Positions 12,398-21,021 are shown, counted from the stretch's first letter. The stretch is DNA of 64,000 nucleotides from Enterobacter sp. SA187 (GCF_001888805.2 NZ_CP019113.1:682001-746000); one strand, 5' to 3'. Translations and numbers: made by a program. The notes: generated by a model not told the origin, from the sequence alone.

Positions 12398-12907
12398 ATG
12401 GCAGTTTTGCACGTGTTACATATCCCGGACGAGCGTCTTCGCAAAGTCGCTGAACCGGTAAAAGAAGTGAATGCAGACATTCAGCGTATCGTTGATGATA
12501 TGTTCGATACCATGTATGCCGAAGAGGGTATTGGCCTCGCCGCAACGCAGGTTGATATTCATCAGCGCATTATCGTTATTGACGTCTCCGAGAATCGCGA
12601 TGGTCGCCTGGTGTTGATCAATCCGGAACTGCTGGAAAAAAGTGGCGAAACCGGTATTGAGGAAGGCTGCCTGTCGATCCCGGAGCAACGCGCTCTGGTG
12701 CCGCGTGCAGAGAAAGTAAAAATTCGCGCGCTCGACAGAGACGGTAAGCCGTTTGAGCTGGAAGCGGATGGCCTGCTGGCGATCTGTATTCAGCATGAAA
12801 TGGATCACCTGGTCGGTAAGCTGTTTATCGATTACCTGTCGCCGCTGAAGCAAAAACGTATACGTCAGAAAGTTGAGAAACTCGACCGCCTGAACGCACG
12901 GGCTTAA
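12398..12907 (+). CDS. def: Peptide deformylase
   Basis: Removes the formyl group from N-terminal formyl-Met of nascent proteins; it is an iron-dependent metalloenzyme acting at the ribosome exit. The 169-aa protein has the three family motifs: GIGLAATQ (44-51), EEGCLS (88-93) with metal ligand Cys91, and QHEMDH (132-137) with ligands His133 and His137 and catalytic Glu134. Length equals E. coli Def. It is followed after 14 bp by fmt, the enzyme that adds the formyl group to Met-tRNA. Confidence 0.97.
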   Translation: MAVLHVLHIPDERLRKVAEPVKEVNADIQRIVDDMFDTMYAEEGIGLAATQVDIHQRIIVIDVSENRDGRLVLINPELLEKSGETGIEEGCLSIPEQRALVPRAEKVKIRALDRDGKPFELEADGLLAICIQHEMDHLVGKLFIDYLSPLKQKRIRQKVEKLDRLNARA

Positions 12908-12921
12908 GGATAAGAATCAAC

Positions 12922-13869
12922 GTGTCAGATTCACTACGTATTATTTTTGCGGGTACACCTGACTTTGCAGCGCGTCATCTTGACGCGCTGTTGTCATCCG
13001 GACATAACGTCGTTGGCGTATTTACCCAACCGGATCGCCCGGCCGGACGCGGCAAAAAGCTGATGCCGAGCCCGGTAAAAGTGCTGGCGGAAGAGAACGG
13101 TTTACCAGTGTTTCAGCCAGCGTCTTTACGTCCGCAGGAAAATCAGCACCTGGTCGCCGACTTACACGCAGATGTGATGGTTGTAGTGGCCTATGGTCTG
13201 ATTCTGCCCAAAGCTGTGCTGGATATGCCCCGTCTGGGCTGCATTAACGTTCACGGTTCATTGCTTCCCCGCTGGCGCGGAGCGGCGCCTATTCAGCGCG
13301 CGCTTTGGGCAGGCGATGCGGAAACCGGCGTCACGATCATGCAAATGGACGTCGGCCTGGATACGGGCGATATGCTGCATAAGCTTGTCTGCCCAATCAC
13401 GGCCGAAGATACCAGCGCGACGCTGTACGATAAGCTTGCAGAGTTAGGGCCTGCCGGCCTGATTGAAACCCTTGCACAGCTGGCGGGTGGCACAGCCCAA
13501 CCGCAGGTACAGGATGAAGCGCAGGTAACCTATGCGGAGAAACTCAGCAAAGAGGAAGCTCGCATGGACTGGTCCCTGCCTGCCGTGCAACTTGAGCGCT
13601 GTATCCGCGCATTCAATCCATGGCCGATGAGCTGGCTTGAAATCGACGGCCAGCCGCTGAAAATCTGGAAAGCGTCAGTTATCCATTCTGAGACTACCGC
13701 CGGGCCGGGCACAATTGTGGACGCCACTAAACAGGGCATCCAGGTCGCTACGGGCGACGGTATTCTGAATATAGAATCGCTGCAACCGGCCGGTAAAAAA
13801 GCAATGAGCGCGCAAGACCTGCTCAACTCCCGCCGGGAATGGTTTGTTCCCGGACATCGTCTTGCCTGA
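12922..13869 (+). CDS. fmt: Methionyl-tRNA formyltransferase
   Basis: Transfers a formyl group from 10-formyl-THF to initiator Met-tRNA. The 315-aa protein has an N-terminal formyltransferase domain with NVHGSLLPRWRGAAPIQ (catalytic Asn and His), the Asp-containing MDVGLDTGDM, and a C-terminal tRNA-binding domain. The start is GTG at 12922 (MSDSLRIIFAGTPDFA), which agrees with the family N-terminus. It is cotranscribed with def. Confidence 0.97.
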   Translation: MSDSLRIIFAGTPDFAARHLDALLSSGHNVVGVFTQPDRPAGRGKKLMPSPVKVLAEENGLPVFQPASLRPQENQHLVADLHADVMVVVAYGLILPKAVLDMPRLGCINVHGSLLPRWRGAAPIQRALWAGDAETGVTIMQMDVGLDTGDMLHKLVCPITAEDTSATLYDKLAELGPAGLIETLAQLAGGTAQPQVQDEAQVTYAEKLSKEEARMDWSLPAVQLERCIRAFNPWPMSWLEIDGQPLKIWKASVIHSETTAGPGTIVDATKQGIQVATGDGILNIESLQPAGKKAMSAQDLLNSRREWFVPGHRLA

Positions 13870-13920
13870 CGAGCATCACGTCTCAAGCCCGGGGTTACCG
13901 GGCATTTTTATTTTGTGGCT

Positions 13921-15210
13921 ATGAAAAAAAATATTAATTTACGCAGCATGGCAGCCCAGGCTATCGAACAGGTCGTTGAAAAAGGCCAGTCCCTCAGCAA
14001 TGTCCTGCCACTGTTACAGCAAAAAGTATCCGATAAAGATAAAGCCCTGCTTCAGGAGCTGTGTTTTGGCGTTCTGCGTACCCTGTCGCAGATGGAGTGG
14101 CTGATCAATAAATTGATGTCACGCCCGATGACCGGAAAGCAACGCACCATTCATTATCTGATCATGGTAGGGTTTTACCAGCTCCTGCATACCCGGATCC
14201 CGCCGCATGCCGCGCTTGCGGAAACCGTTGAAGGGGCCGTGGCGATAAAAAGACCACAGCTAAAAGGCCTGATTAACGGCGTGCTGCGTCAGTTCCAGCG
14301 TCAGCAGGAAACGTTGCTGGCCGAATTCGCTTCCAGCGAGAGCCGCTTTCTCCATCCGGAGTGGTTGCTGACCCGCCTGCGTAAAGCGTATCCGCGGCAG
14401 TGGGAAGCCATTGTCGAAGCAAATAACCAGCGTCCACCGATGTGGCTGCGCGTGAATCGCAATCACCACTCACGCGATGCCTGGCTGGCCTTACTGGAAG
14501 AAACAGGGCAGCAAGGTTTTACGCATCCAGACTATCCGGATGCGGTGCGTCTTGAGTCCCCTGCCCCTGTTCATACTCTGCCAGGCTTCGAAGAAGGCTG
14601 GGTGACCGTACAGGATGCGTCGGCCCAGGGATGCATGACTTTTCTTGAGCCTGAAAACGGTGAGCACATTCTCGATCTGTGCGCGGCGCCTGGCGGCAAA
14701 ACGACGCATATTCTTGAAGTGGCGCCTGATGCTCAGGTGCTGGCGGTTGATGTCGATGAAAAACGCCTGTCGCGCGTTTACGACAACCTGAAACGTCTGG
14801 GCATGAAAGCGCAGGTGAAACAGGGCGACGGGCGTTTCCCGGCCCAGTGGTGCGGTGAGCAGCAGTTTGATCGTATCCTGCTGGATGCGCCGTGCTCGGC
14901 GACAGGGGTTATCCGCCGTCATCCTGATATTAAGTGGCTGCGTCGCGATCGTGATATTGCCGAACTCGCTCAGTTACAGTCGGAGATCCTGGATGCCATC
15001 TGGCCGCACCTTAAGCCTGGCGGCACGCTGGTCTACGCGACTTGTTCCGTATTGCCGGAAGAGAACAGTCAGCAAATCGCCGCGTTCCTGGCACGTACGC
15101 CTGATGCAAAACTCAGCGTTACCGGCACGCCGGACAATCCTGGCAAGCAGAATCTGCCGGGTCTGGAAGACGGCGATGGCTTCTATTACGCTAAGCTAAT
15201 CAAACAGTGA
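13921..15210 (+). CDS. rsmB: 16S rRNA (cytosine-967-C5)-methyltransferase RsmB
   Basis: Methylates C967 of 16S rRNA. The 429-aa protein has a NusB-like N-terminal RNA-binding domain (residues 1-140) and a SAM-dependent methyltransferase domain with LDLCAAPGGKTTHILE, the DAPCSATG cysteine and the catalytic cysteine in YATCSVLPEEN. I chose the ATG at 13921 (MKKNINLRS) because it matches the E. coli length; a GTG two codons upstream at 13915 is also in frame. It lies between fmt and trkA in the def-fmt-rsmB-trkA operon. Confidence 0.96.
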   Translation: MKKNINLRSMAAQAIEQVVEKGQSLSNVLPLLQQKVSDKDKALLQELCFGVLRTLSQMEWLINKLMSRPMTGKQRTIHYLIMVGFYQLLHTRIPPHAALAETVEGAVAIKRPQLKGLINGVLRQFQRQQETLLAEFASSESRFLHPEWLLTRLRKAYPRQWEAIVEANNQRPPMWLRVNRNHHSRDAWLALLEETGQQGFTHPDYPDAVRLESPAPVHTLPGFEEGWVTVQDASAQGCMTFLEPENGEHILDLCAAPGGKTTHILEVAPDAQVLAVDVDEKRLSRVYDNLKRLGMKAQVKQGDGRFPAQWCGEQQFDRILLDAPCSATGVIRRHPDIKWLRRDRDIAELAQLQSEILDAIWPHLKPGGTLVYATCSVLPEENSQQIAAFLARTPDAKLSVTGTPDNPGKQNLPGLEDGDGFYYAKLIKQ

Positions 15211-15232
15211 CTGAAATGACGGGCCGCAACTG

Positions 15233-16609
15233 ATGAAGATTATCATTCTGGGTGCCGGACAGGTTGGCGGCACGCTGGCAGAAAACCTGGTCGGTGAGAA
15301 CAACGATATTACTATTGTTGATATTAACGGTGACAGGCTGCATAACCTGCAGGACAAGTTTGATCTGCGCGTGGTACAGGGTCATGGCTCACATCCGCGT
15401 GTTCTGCGAGAAGCAGGGGCCGATGATGCCGATATGCTCGTCGCTGTGACCAGCTCTGATGAAACCAACATGGTTGCCTGCCAGGTCGCTTATTCCCTCT
15501 TCAATACGCCTAACCGCATCGCGCGTATTCGTTCACCTGATTATATCCGCGATGCAGATAAGCTCTTTCACACCGAGGCGGTTCCTATCGATCACCTGAT
15601 TGCTCCTGAGCAACTGGTCATCGACAGCATTCACCGTCTGATCGAATATCCGGGTGCGTTGCAGGTCGTGAATTTTGCCGAAGGCAAGGTCAGCCTGGCG
15701 GTGGTGAAAGCTTATTATGGCGGGCCGCTGGTCGGCAATGCGTTGTCCACCATGCGCGAACACATGCCGCATATCGATACGCGTGTCGCGGCAATTTTTC
15801 GTCATGACCGTCCTATCAGGCCGCAGGGATCAACCATCGTTGAAGCAGGTGATGAGGTCTTCTTTATCGCCGCTTCGCAGCATATACGCGCGGTAATGAG
15901 TGAGCTTCAGCGTCTTGAAAAGCCTTACAAACGCATCATGCTGGTTGGTGGTGGCAATGTGGGGGCGGGTCTCGCGCGTCAGCTGGAAAAAGACTACAGC
16001 GTGAAACTGATCGAGCGCGATCAAAAGCGCGCCGCTGAGCTGGCGGAAAAGCTGCAAAACACCATCGTCTTCTATGGTGATGCGTCGGATCAGGAGTTGC
16101 TGGCGGAAGAGCATATCGATCAGGTGGATCTCTTTATTGCCGTCACCAACGATGATGAAGCAAATATCATGTCTGCCATGCTGGCAAAACGCATGGGGGC
16201 GAAAAAAGTGATGGTATTGATCCAGCGCCGCGCCTATGTGGATCTGGTACAGGGTAGTGTGATCGACATTGCGATCTCACCGCAGGAAGCCACTATCTCT
16301 GCCCTGCTCAGTCACGTCCGTAAAGCCGATATTGTCGGCGTCTCCTCACTACGTCGCGGCGTGGCTGAAGCCATTGAAGCCGTGGCGCACGGTGACGAAA
16401 GTACATCTCGCGTGGTGGGCAGAGTGATCGATGATATTAAACTTCCTCCCGGTACCATTATTGGCGCGGTCGTGCGCGGCAATGATGTCATGATCGCTAA
16501 TGACAATTTACGCATTGAGCAGGGCGATCACGTTATTATGTTCCTGACAGATAAGAAGTTTATTTCTGACGTTGAAAGACTATTCCAGCCCAGTCCCTTC
16601 TTCCTGTAA
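15233..16609 (+). CDS. trkA: Trk potassium uptake regulatory subunit TrkA
   Basis: Peripheral membrane, NAD(H)-binding gating subunit of the TrkG/TrkH K+ channels. The 458-aa protein is two tandem RCK units, each with a Rossmann glycine motif (ILGAGQVGG at residues 4-12, LVGGGNVGAG at about 235-244) and a TrkA-C domain. Length equals E. coli TrkA. The Trk channel genes themselves are not in the window. It is the last gene of the def operon and is followed by a strong terminator. Confidence 0.97.
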   Translation: MKIIILGAGQVGGTLAENLVGENNDITIVDINGDRLHNLQDKFDLRVVQGHGSHPRVLREAGADDADMLVAVTSSDETNMVACQVAYSLFNTPNRIARIRSPDYIRDADKLFHTEAVPIDHLIAPEQLVIDSIHRLIEYPGALQVVNFAEGKVSLAVVKAYYGGPLVGNALSTMREHMPHIDTRVAAIFRHDRPIRPQGSTIVEAGDEVFFIAASQHIRAVMSELQRLEKPYKRIMLVGGGNVGAGLARQLEKDYSVKLIERDQKRAAELAEKLQNTIVFYGDASDQELLAEEHIDQVDLFIAVTNDDEANIMSAMLAKRMGAKKVMVLIQRRAYVDLVQGSVIDIAISPQEATISALLSHVRKADIVGVSSLRRGVAEAIEAVAHGDESTSRVVGRVIDDIKLPPGTIIGAVVRGNDVMIANDNLRIEQGDHVIMFLTDKKFISDVERLFQPSPFFL

Positions 16610-16615
16610 TCTTTT

Positions 16616-16645
16616 AAAGGCGCTAAAAATAGCGCCTTTTTTATT
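16616..16645 (+). terminator. trkA terminator
   Basis: A 9-bp stem AAAGGCGCT (16616-16624) with its complement (16631-16639), loop AAAAAT, followed by TTTATTT. It starts 7 bp after the trkA stop and separates the operon from mscL. Confidence 0.85.
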
Positions 16646-16757
16646 TAATCCCTTCATTTACAAAGGATTAGTAATTTAACTCAATTGTCCTGCTTACATG
16701 GAAAATAAAGTGAGCTTTGTTAGACTTAGGTGGGTCTGCGGTGATAAGGAGAATAAA

Positions 16758-17177
16758 ATGAGCATGTTAAAAGAGTTTCGCGCGTTTGCGATGCGCGGGA
16801 ATGTAATCGACCTGGCAGTGGGTGTCATCATTGGTGCGGCATTCGGTAAAATTGTCTCTTCTCTGGTGGCTGACATCATCATGCCACCCCTGGGCCTGTT
16901 GATTGGCGGGATTGATTTTAAACAGTTTGCATTTACGCTACGTGAAGCGCAGGGCGATATTCCTGCGGTAGTGATGCATTACGGCGTGTTTATTCAGAAT
17001 ATTTTTGATTTTCTGATCGTGGCGTTCGCTATTTTCCTGGCGATCAAACTGATCAATAGACTTCATCGGAAGAAAGAGGAAGAGCCAAAAGCACCGCCTG
17101 CGCCTTCCAAAGAAGAAGTACTGTTAACGGAAATCCGTGATTTACTGAAAGAGCAAAACAGCCGTCCCGGTCTTTAA
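16758..17177 (+). CDS. mscL: Large-conductance mechanosensitive channel MscL
   Basis: Inner-membrane pentameric emergency valve that opens under hypo-osmotic membrane tension. The 139-aa protein has the amphipathic N-terminus MSMLKEFRAFAMRGN, TM1 (about 15-45, pore-lining VGVIIGAAFGKIVSSLVADI), a periplasmic loop, TM2 (about 75-100) and the C-terminal helix bundle KEEVLLTEIRDLLKEQN. The start at 16758, with an AAGGAG site, matches E. coli; the in-frame upstream ATG at 16698 is rejected. Its stop overlaps that of convergent arfA by 4 bp. Confidence 0.96.
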   Translation: MSMLKEFRAFAMRGNVIDLAVGVIIGAAFGKIVSSLVADIIMPPLGLLIGGIDFKQFAFTLREAQGDIPAVVMHYGVFIQNIFDFLIVAFAIFLAIKLINRLHRKKEEEPKAPPAPSKEEVLLTEIRDLLKEQNSRPGL

Positions 17178-17392
17178 CAGACGACGGAAACAAGAAGGCC
17201 AGTGGCAAAAAAGTGCTTCACTCTCTTGCCACTGGCCTCCTGACCACTCCGTTTTGCATGTTTCGCTTTTCGCAGATAACTGCCTTTGCCTTTCTTGTTT
17301 TTCTCAATACGCTGACGAAACAGCGGATCATGGAGTAATGCTTCCAGGGCGTTATCGTTAATCTGCCCTTTCTGGTGCTGATAGCGACTCAT
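17174..17392 (-). CDS. arfA: Alternative ribosome-rescue factor ArfA
   Basis: Rescues ribosomes stalled on non-stop mRNA by recruiting RF2, as backup to tmRNA. The 72-aa frame starts MSRYQHQKGQINDNALEALL and has the basic ribosome-binding middle part. As in E. coli, a long hairpin lies inside the 3' coding part (codons about 52-66). In the E. coli gene this causes RNase III cleavage or termination, giving a non-stop mRNA that is itself degraded by tmRNA unless trans-translation fails. The final hydrophobic residues FFATGLLVSVVC are the part lost in the active truncated form. Confidence 0.94.
   Translation of the reverse strand: MSRYQHQKGQINDNALEALLHDPLFRQRIEKNKKGKGSYLRKAKHAKRSGQEASGKRVKHFFATGLLVSVVC
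17196..17238 (-). promoter_or_regulatory. Intragenic arfA hairpin
   Basis: A perfect 13-bp inverted repeat, AGGCCAGTGGCAA at 17196-17208 and its complement at 17226-17238, with a 17-base loop. On the arfA transcript it falls upstream of the stop codon. It corresponds to the RNase III-sensitive stem known in E. coli arfA, which makes ArfA output depend on tmRNA status. Confidence 0.8.
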
Positions 17393-17442
17393 ATTTTCTC
17401 CGGAATGTTATATAAAACGTGGCGAGTGTAGATCTGACTTTG

Positions 17443-17874
17443 CTAAAGATCAACTGCCTCAGTTTTACTGCCACTTCCCTGCTCCAGGGCTTCAAGGATC
17501 GAACAATAGATGCTGCTATGGGCAGTACCGCAGCAGGCATCGTTTAGTCGCTGCAAAGAGCGCCGCATAGTTTGTAACTCTTCTATCCGCTCTTCAACTT
17601 CGCTTAGCCTGGCTTGTACGATACTTTTTGATTCCTGGCAGGTGTGGTGCTCAGGATCAACGCGTATCGACAAAAGCTCCCGAATCGACTCCAGGGTGAA
17701 TCCCAGTTGCCGGGCATGACGTATAAACTTCAGACGCTGAAGATCGTTATCGGTATAAAGGCGAAAACCGCCCTGGGTGCGCACTTCGTGATCCATCATT
17801 TGCTGCTTTTCATAATAACGGATGGTATCAGGGGTCACCTCAGCCAGTCTGGCCAGTTCTCCAATGCGATACAT
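17443..17874 (-). CDS. zntR: Zn(II)-responsive MerR-family regulator ZntR
   Basis: Activates the Zn/Cd/Pb exporter gene zntA by distorting its promoter; zntA is not in this window. The 143-aa protein has an N-terminal winged helix (MYRIGELARLAEVTPDTIRY), a dimerisation coiled coil, and the metal-binding residues Cys79, Cys114, Cys115, His119 and Cys124 in the positions known for E. coli ZntR. It lies between arfA and rplQ. In E. coli a yhdN gene separates it from rplQ; no such frame exists here. Confidence 0.95.
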   Translation of the reverse strand: MYRIGELARLAEVTPDTIRYYEKQQMMDHEVRTQGGFRLYTDNDLQRLKFIRHARQLGFTLESIRELLSIRVDPEHHTCQESKSIVQARLSEVEERIEELQTMRRSLQRLNDACCGTAHSSIYCSILEALEQGSGSKTEAVDL

Positions 17875-17995
17875 AAGAGCTCCTCATGCAGTTATGGCAA
17901 ATTTTAAGCATACCCGCACAGGGTAACGAATAAAATCATAAAGGCATTTGTGAAGGCATTAAAGGGAGGGGTGATTAAGGGGGCGGGACGGAAAT

Positions 17996-18021
17996 AAAAA
18001 AACCCGCCGAAGCGGGTTTTT
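17996..18021 (-). terminator. Alpha operon terminator
   Basis: A 10-bp stem AAAAACCCGC/GCGGGTTTTT (17998-18007 and 18012-18021) with loop CGAA, giving a U-tract on the minus strand. It begins 15 bp after the rplQ stop codon and ends the alpha operon. It can also act from the other side. Confidence 0.88.
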
Positions 18022-18036
18022 CTATATTACTGCAGA

Positions 18037-18423
18037 TTACTCTGCAGCAGCTTCTGCTTTCGATTCAGAGCGATCAACCAGCTCGATGTATGCCATCGGC
18101 GCGTTGTCGCCTGCACGGAAGCCACACTTCATAATGCGAGTGTAACCACCGGCGCGGCTCGCAAAACGCGGGCCCAGCTCGTTAAACAGTTTTGCCACGA
18201 TCTCGTTATCACGAGTACGGGCGAATGCCAGACGACGATTAGCTACGCTATCAGTCTTGGCAAGAGTAATCAGCGGCTCAACTACGCGACGCAGCTCTTT
18301 CGCTTTAGGCAGGGTCGTCTTGATGATCTCATGACGAACCAGTGAACCTGCCATGTTGCGGAACATAGCCTGGCGATGGCTGCTGTTGCGGTTCAGTTGA
18401 CGACCACTCTTACGATGGCGCAT
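18037..18423 (-). CDS. rplQ: 50S ribosomal protein L17
   Basis: A large-subunit protein near the peptide exit. The 128-aa sequence MRHRKSGRQLNRNSSHRQAM carries the characteristic L17 N-terminus and a low-complexity Ala/Glu tail (SKAEAAAE). It is the last gene of the alpha operon (rpsM-rpsK-rpsD-rpoA-rplQ), 40 bp after rpoA, and is followed directly by the terminator. Confidence 0.97.
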   Translation of the reverse strand: MRHRKSGRQLNRNSSHRQAMFRNMAGSLVRHEIIKTTLPKAKELRRVVEPLITLAKTDSVANRRLAFARTRDNEIVAKLFNELGPRFASRAGGYTRIMKCGFRAGDNAPMAYIELVDRSESKAEAAAE

Positions 18424-18463
18424 GACCTTATCCTTCTCAGTAAAACCTTAACCTGTGATCCGG

Positions 18464-19453
18464 TTACTCGTCAGCGATGCTTGCCGGTGGCCAGTTTTCC
18501 AGGCGCATGCCCAGAGACAAACCACGGGAAGCCAGCACGTCTTTAATCTCAGTAAGAGATTTTTTACCAAGGTTAGGCGTTTTAAGCAGCTCAACCTCGG
18601 TACGCTGTACCAGATCACCGATATAGTGGATAGCTTCTGCTTTGAGGCAGTTAGCAGAGCGGACAGTCAATTCCAGATCGTCAACAGGGCGCAGCAGGAT
18701 CGGATCGAATTCTGGTTTCTCTTCTTTCACTTCCGGCTGACGTACATCACGTAAGTCAACGAAAGCTTCCAGTTGTTCTGCCAGGATGGTTGCCGCACGA
18801 CGAATCGCCTCTTCAGGATCGATTGTGCCGTTGGTTTCCATTTCGATGACCAGCTTGTCCAGGTCGGTACGCTGTTCTACACGCGCTGCTTCAACATTGT
18901 AGGCAATACGCTCTACAGGGCTGTAACATGCGTCGACCAGCAGACGGCCGATTGGGCGCTCATCTTCTTCCGAATGAATTCGGGCAGAAGCCGGCACATA
19001 ACCACGACCGCGCTGAACTTTGATACGCATGCTAATAGACGCGTTCTCATCGGTCAGGTGGCAGATCACGTGCTGCGGCTTGACGATTTCGACATCACCA
19101 TCATGGGTAATGTCGGCTGCAGTCACAGGGCCAATGCCAGATTTATTCAGGGTAAGAATAACTTCATCTTTACCTTGAACTCTCACCGCCAGCCCTTTCA
19201 GGTTGAGCAGGATTTCCAGGATATCCTCCTGAACACCCTCTTTGGTGCTGTACTCATGAAGTACACCATCAATCTCAACTTCGGTCACCGCGCAACCCGG
19301 CATCGATGAGAGCAGAATACGGCGCAGTGCGTTACCCAGAGTATGGCCAAAGCCACGCTCTAAAGGCTCAAGGGTCACCTTGGCGTGCGTCGAACTCACT
19401 TGCTCGATATCTACCAGGCGCGGTTTTAGAAACTCTGTCACAGAACCCTGCAT
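18464..19453 (-). CDS. rpoA: RNA polymerase alpha subunit
   Basis: Dimerises to nucleate RNA polymerase assembly and contacts UP elements and activators. It is 329 aa, the exact E. coli length. The N-terminal domain (1-235) has [18 protein letters not shown]. The acidic linker precedes the C-terminal domain, where [12 protein letters not shown] holds the DNA-contacting Arg265 and [12 protein letters not shown] the helix-hairpin-helix. It lies between rpsD and rplQ in the S4-regulated alpha operon. Confidence 0.98.
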
Positions 19454-19478
19454 TGTGTCCTCTCTTTGGTACTAAGCT

Positions 19479-20099
19479 TTACTTGGAGTAAAGCTCGACG
19501 ATCAGGTGTTCGTTAATGTCCGCAGACAGATCAGAACGCTCAGGCTTACGCTTAAACGTACCTTCCATCTTGCCACCATCAACTTCCAGCCAGGTTGGCT
19601 TTTCACGCTGCTCAGCCAGCTCCAGAGCGGCTTTCACGCGAGATTGCTTTTTCGCTTTCTCACGGATACTAACCACATCATTCGGGCTAACCTGATAAGA
19701 AGCGATGTTAACAACACGACCGTTTACCATGATAGCCTTGTGGCTAACCAGCTGACGTGCTTCAGCACGAGTGGCGCCGAAGCCCATACGGTATACAACG
19801 TTGTCCAGACGACCTTCCAGCAGAGCCAACAGGTTTTCACCGGTGTTGCCTTTCAGACGTGCTGCTTCTTTATAGTAGTTACGGAACTGACGCTCAAGCA
19901 CACCGTAGATACGGCGAACTTTTTGCTTTTCACGCAACTGTACACCATAGTCAGACAGACGCGGTTTACGCGCACCGTGCTGGCCAGGAGCTTGTTCAAT
20001 CTTACACTTGGTATCAATCGCGCGAACGCCAGACTTCAGGAACAGGTCTGTGCCCTCGCGACGGCTCAGCTTGAGCTTAGGACCCAAATATCTTGCCAT
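19479..20099 (-). CDS. rpsD: 30S ribosomal protein S4
   Basis: Primary 16S-binding assembly protein and translational repressor of the alpha operon. It is 206 aa with the start MARYLGPKLKLSRREGTDLF and the S4 RNA-binding domain (RLDNVVYRMGFGATRAEARQ, residues 94-155). In E. coli, S4 binds the pseudoknot before rpsM and represses rpsM, rpsK, rpsD and rplQ. The same leader sequence is present here. Confidence 0.98.
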   Translation of the reverse strand: MARYLGPKLKLSRREGTDLFLKSGVRAIDTKCKIEQAPGQHGARKPRLSDYGVQLREKQKVRRIYGVLERQFRNYYKEAARLKGNTGENLLALLEGRLDNVVYRMGFGATRAEARQLVSHKAIMVNGRVVNIASYQVSPNDVVSIREKAKKQSRVKAALELAEQREKPTWLEVDGGKMEGTFKRKPERSDLSADINEHLIVELYSK

Positions 20100-20130
20100 T
20101 TTCTTTCTCCAACATTCCTAAAAACGAGCG

Positions 20131-20520
20131 TTATACGCGACGTTTTTTCGGCGGACGACAACCGTTGTGAGGGATCGGAGTCACATCAGTAATATTAGTG
20201 ATGCGGAAACCAGCGGCGTTCAGAGCACGAATGGTAGATTCGCGACCCGGACCCGGTCCCTTGACCATAACTTCCAGATTCTTGATACCGTATTCTTTCA
20301 CGGCGTCAGCGCAACGCTCAGCTGCAACCTGAGCTGCAAACGGAGTGGATTTGCGAGAACCACGGAAACCGGAACCACCGGCTGTTGCCCAACCCAAAGC
20401 GTTACCCTGACGATCAGTAATAGTAACGATTGTGTTGTTGAAAGAAGCATGGACATGAGCCACGCCGTCAGAGACTTGTTTTCTTACACGCTTACGTGCA
20501 CGAACTGGTGCCTTTGCCAT
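20131..20520 (-). CDS. rpsK: 30S ribosomal protein S11
   Basis: A platform protein of the 30S subunit near the mRNA exit. It is 129 aa, starts MAKAPVRARKRVRKQVSDGV, has the conserved GNALGWATAGGSGFRGSRKS region and ends in the basic PPKKRRV tail. It lies between rpsM and rpsD in the alpha operon with short gaps (16 and 31 bp). Confidence 0.98.
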   Translation of the reverse strand: MAKAPVRARKRVRKQVSDGVAHVHASFNNTIVTITDRQGNALGWATAGGSGFRGSRKSTPFAAQVAAERCADAVKEYGIKNLEVMVKGPGPGRESTIRALNAAGFRITNITDVTPIPHNGCRPPKKRRV

Positions 20521-20536
20521 TATTCAATCACCCCGA

Positions 20537-20893
20537 TTATTTCTTGATCGGTTTGCGCGGACCCTTACGGGTACGTGCGTTGGTCTTAGTACGCTGACCG
20601 CGCACAGGCAGACCACGACGATGACGCAAACCGCGGTAGCAACCAAGATCCATCAGGCGCTTGATGCTCATGCTAACTTCACGGCGCAGATCACCTTCAA
20701 CGACAAATTTGGCAACTTCGTCACGCAGCGTGTCGATTTGTTCTTCAGACAGCTCACTGATCTTAACATCTTCAGCGATACCCGCAGAAGCCAGAATGGC
20801 TTTAGAACGGGTCTTGCCGACACCGTAGATCGAGGTTAACGCGATCACAGCGTGTTTTTGATCAGGAATGTTAATGCCTGCTATACGGGCCAC
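20537..20893 (-). CDS. rpsM: 30S ribosomal protein S13
   Basis: A head protein of the 30S subunit that contacts the P-site tRNA and forms bridges B1a/B1b. It is 118 aa, with a helix-two-turn-helix core and the basic tail RTKTNARTRKGPRKPIKK. The start codon is GTG (20891-20893), preceded by GGAG. This start lies in the S4-binding leader and is the target of S4 autoregulation in E. coli. Confidence 0.98.
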   Translation of the reverse strand: MARIAGINIPDQKHAVIALTSIYGVGKTRSKAILASAGIAEDVKISELSEEQIDTLRDEVAKFVVEGDLRREVSMSIKRLMDLGCYRGLRHRRGLPVRGQRTKTNARTRKGPRKPIKK

Positions 20894-20985
20894 TATGCAC
20901 TCCTACTATTTAATATGTACGCACCATGCTGAAAAGCCCGTTTTCAGGATACTCAAATGGATACGCACAGACATACAAAAGATTG
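20894..20985 (-). promoter_or_regulatory. Alpha operon leader (S4 repressor site)
   Basis: The transcribed leader before rpsM contains CCTGAAAACGGGCTTTTCAG followed by CATGG and the rpsM ribosome site AGTAGGAG. This matches closely the E. coli alpha-operon leader that folds into the double pseudoknot bound by S4. The assignment rests on the sequence similarity I recall; folding was not computed. Confidence 0.7.
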
Positions 20986-21004
20986 GCTGGCTAATCTAGC
21001 CAGC
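20986..21004 (-). terminator. Hairpin at spc-alpha junction
   Basis: An 8-bp stem GCTGGCTA (20986-20993) with TAGCCAGC (20997-21004) and a 3-base loop, followed on the minus strand by AATCTTTTG. It could attenuate transcripts arriving from the spc operon. The -10 of the alpha promoter lies inside it. Confidence 0.5.
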
Positions 21005-21021
21005 TCAACCCAACTTTGCAA
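20993..21021 (-). promoter_or_regulatory. Alpha operon promoter
   Basis: On the minus strand, -35 TTGCAA (21016-21021) and -10 TAGATT (20993-20998) are separated by 17 bp, located between rpmJ and rpsM as is the known E. coli alpha promoter. Confidence 0.7.
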
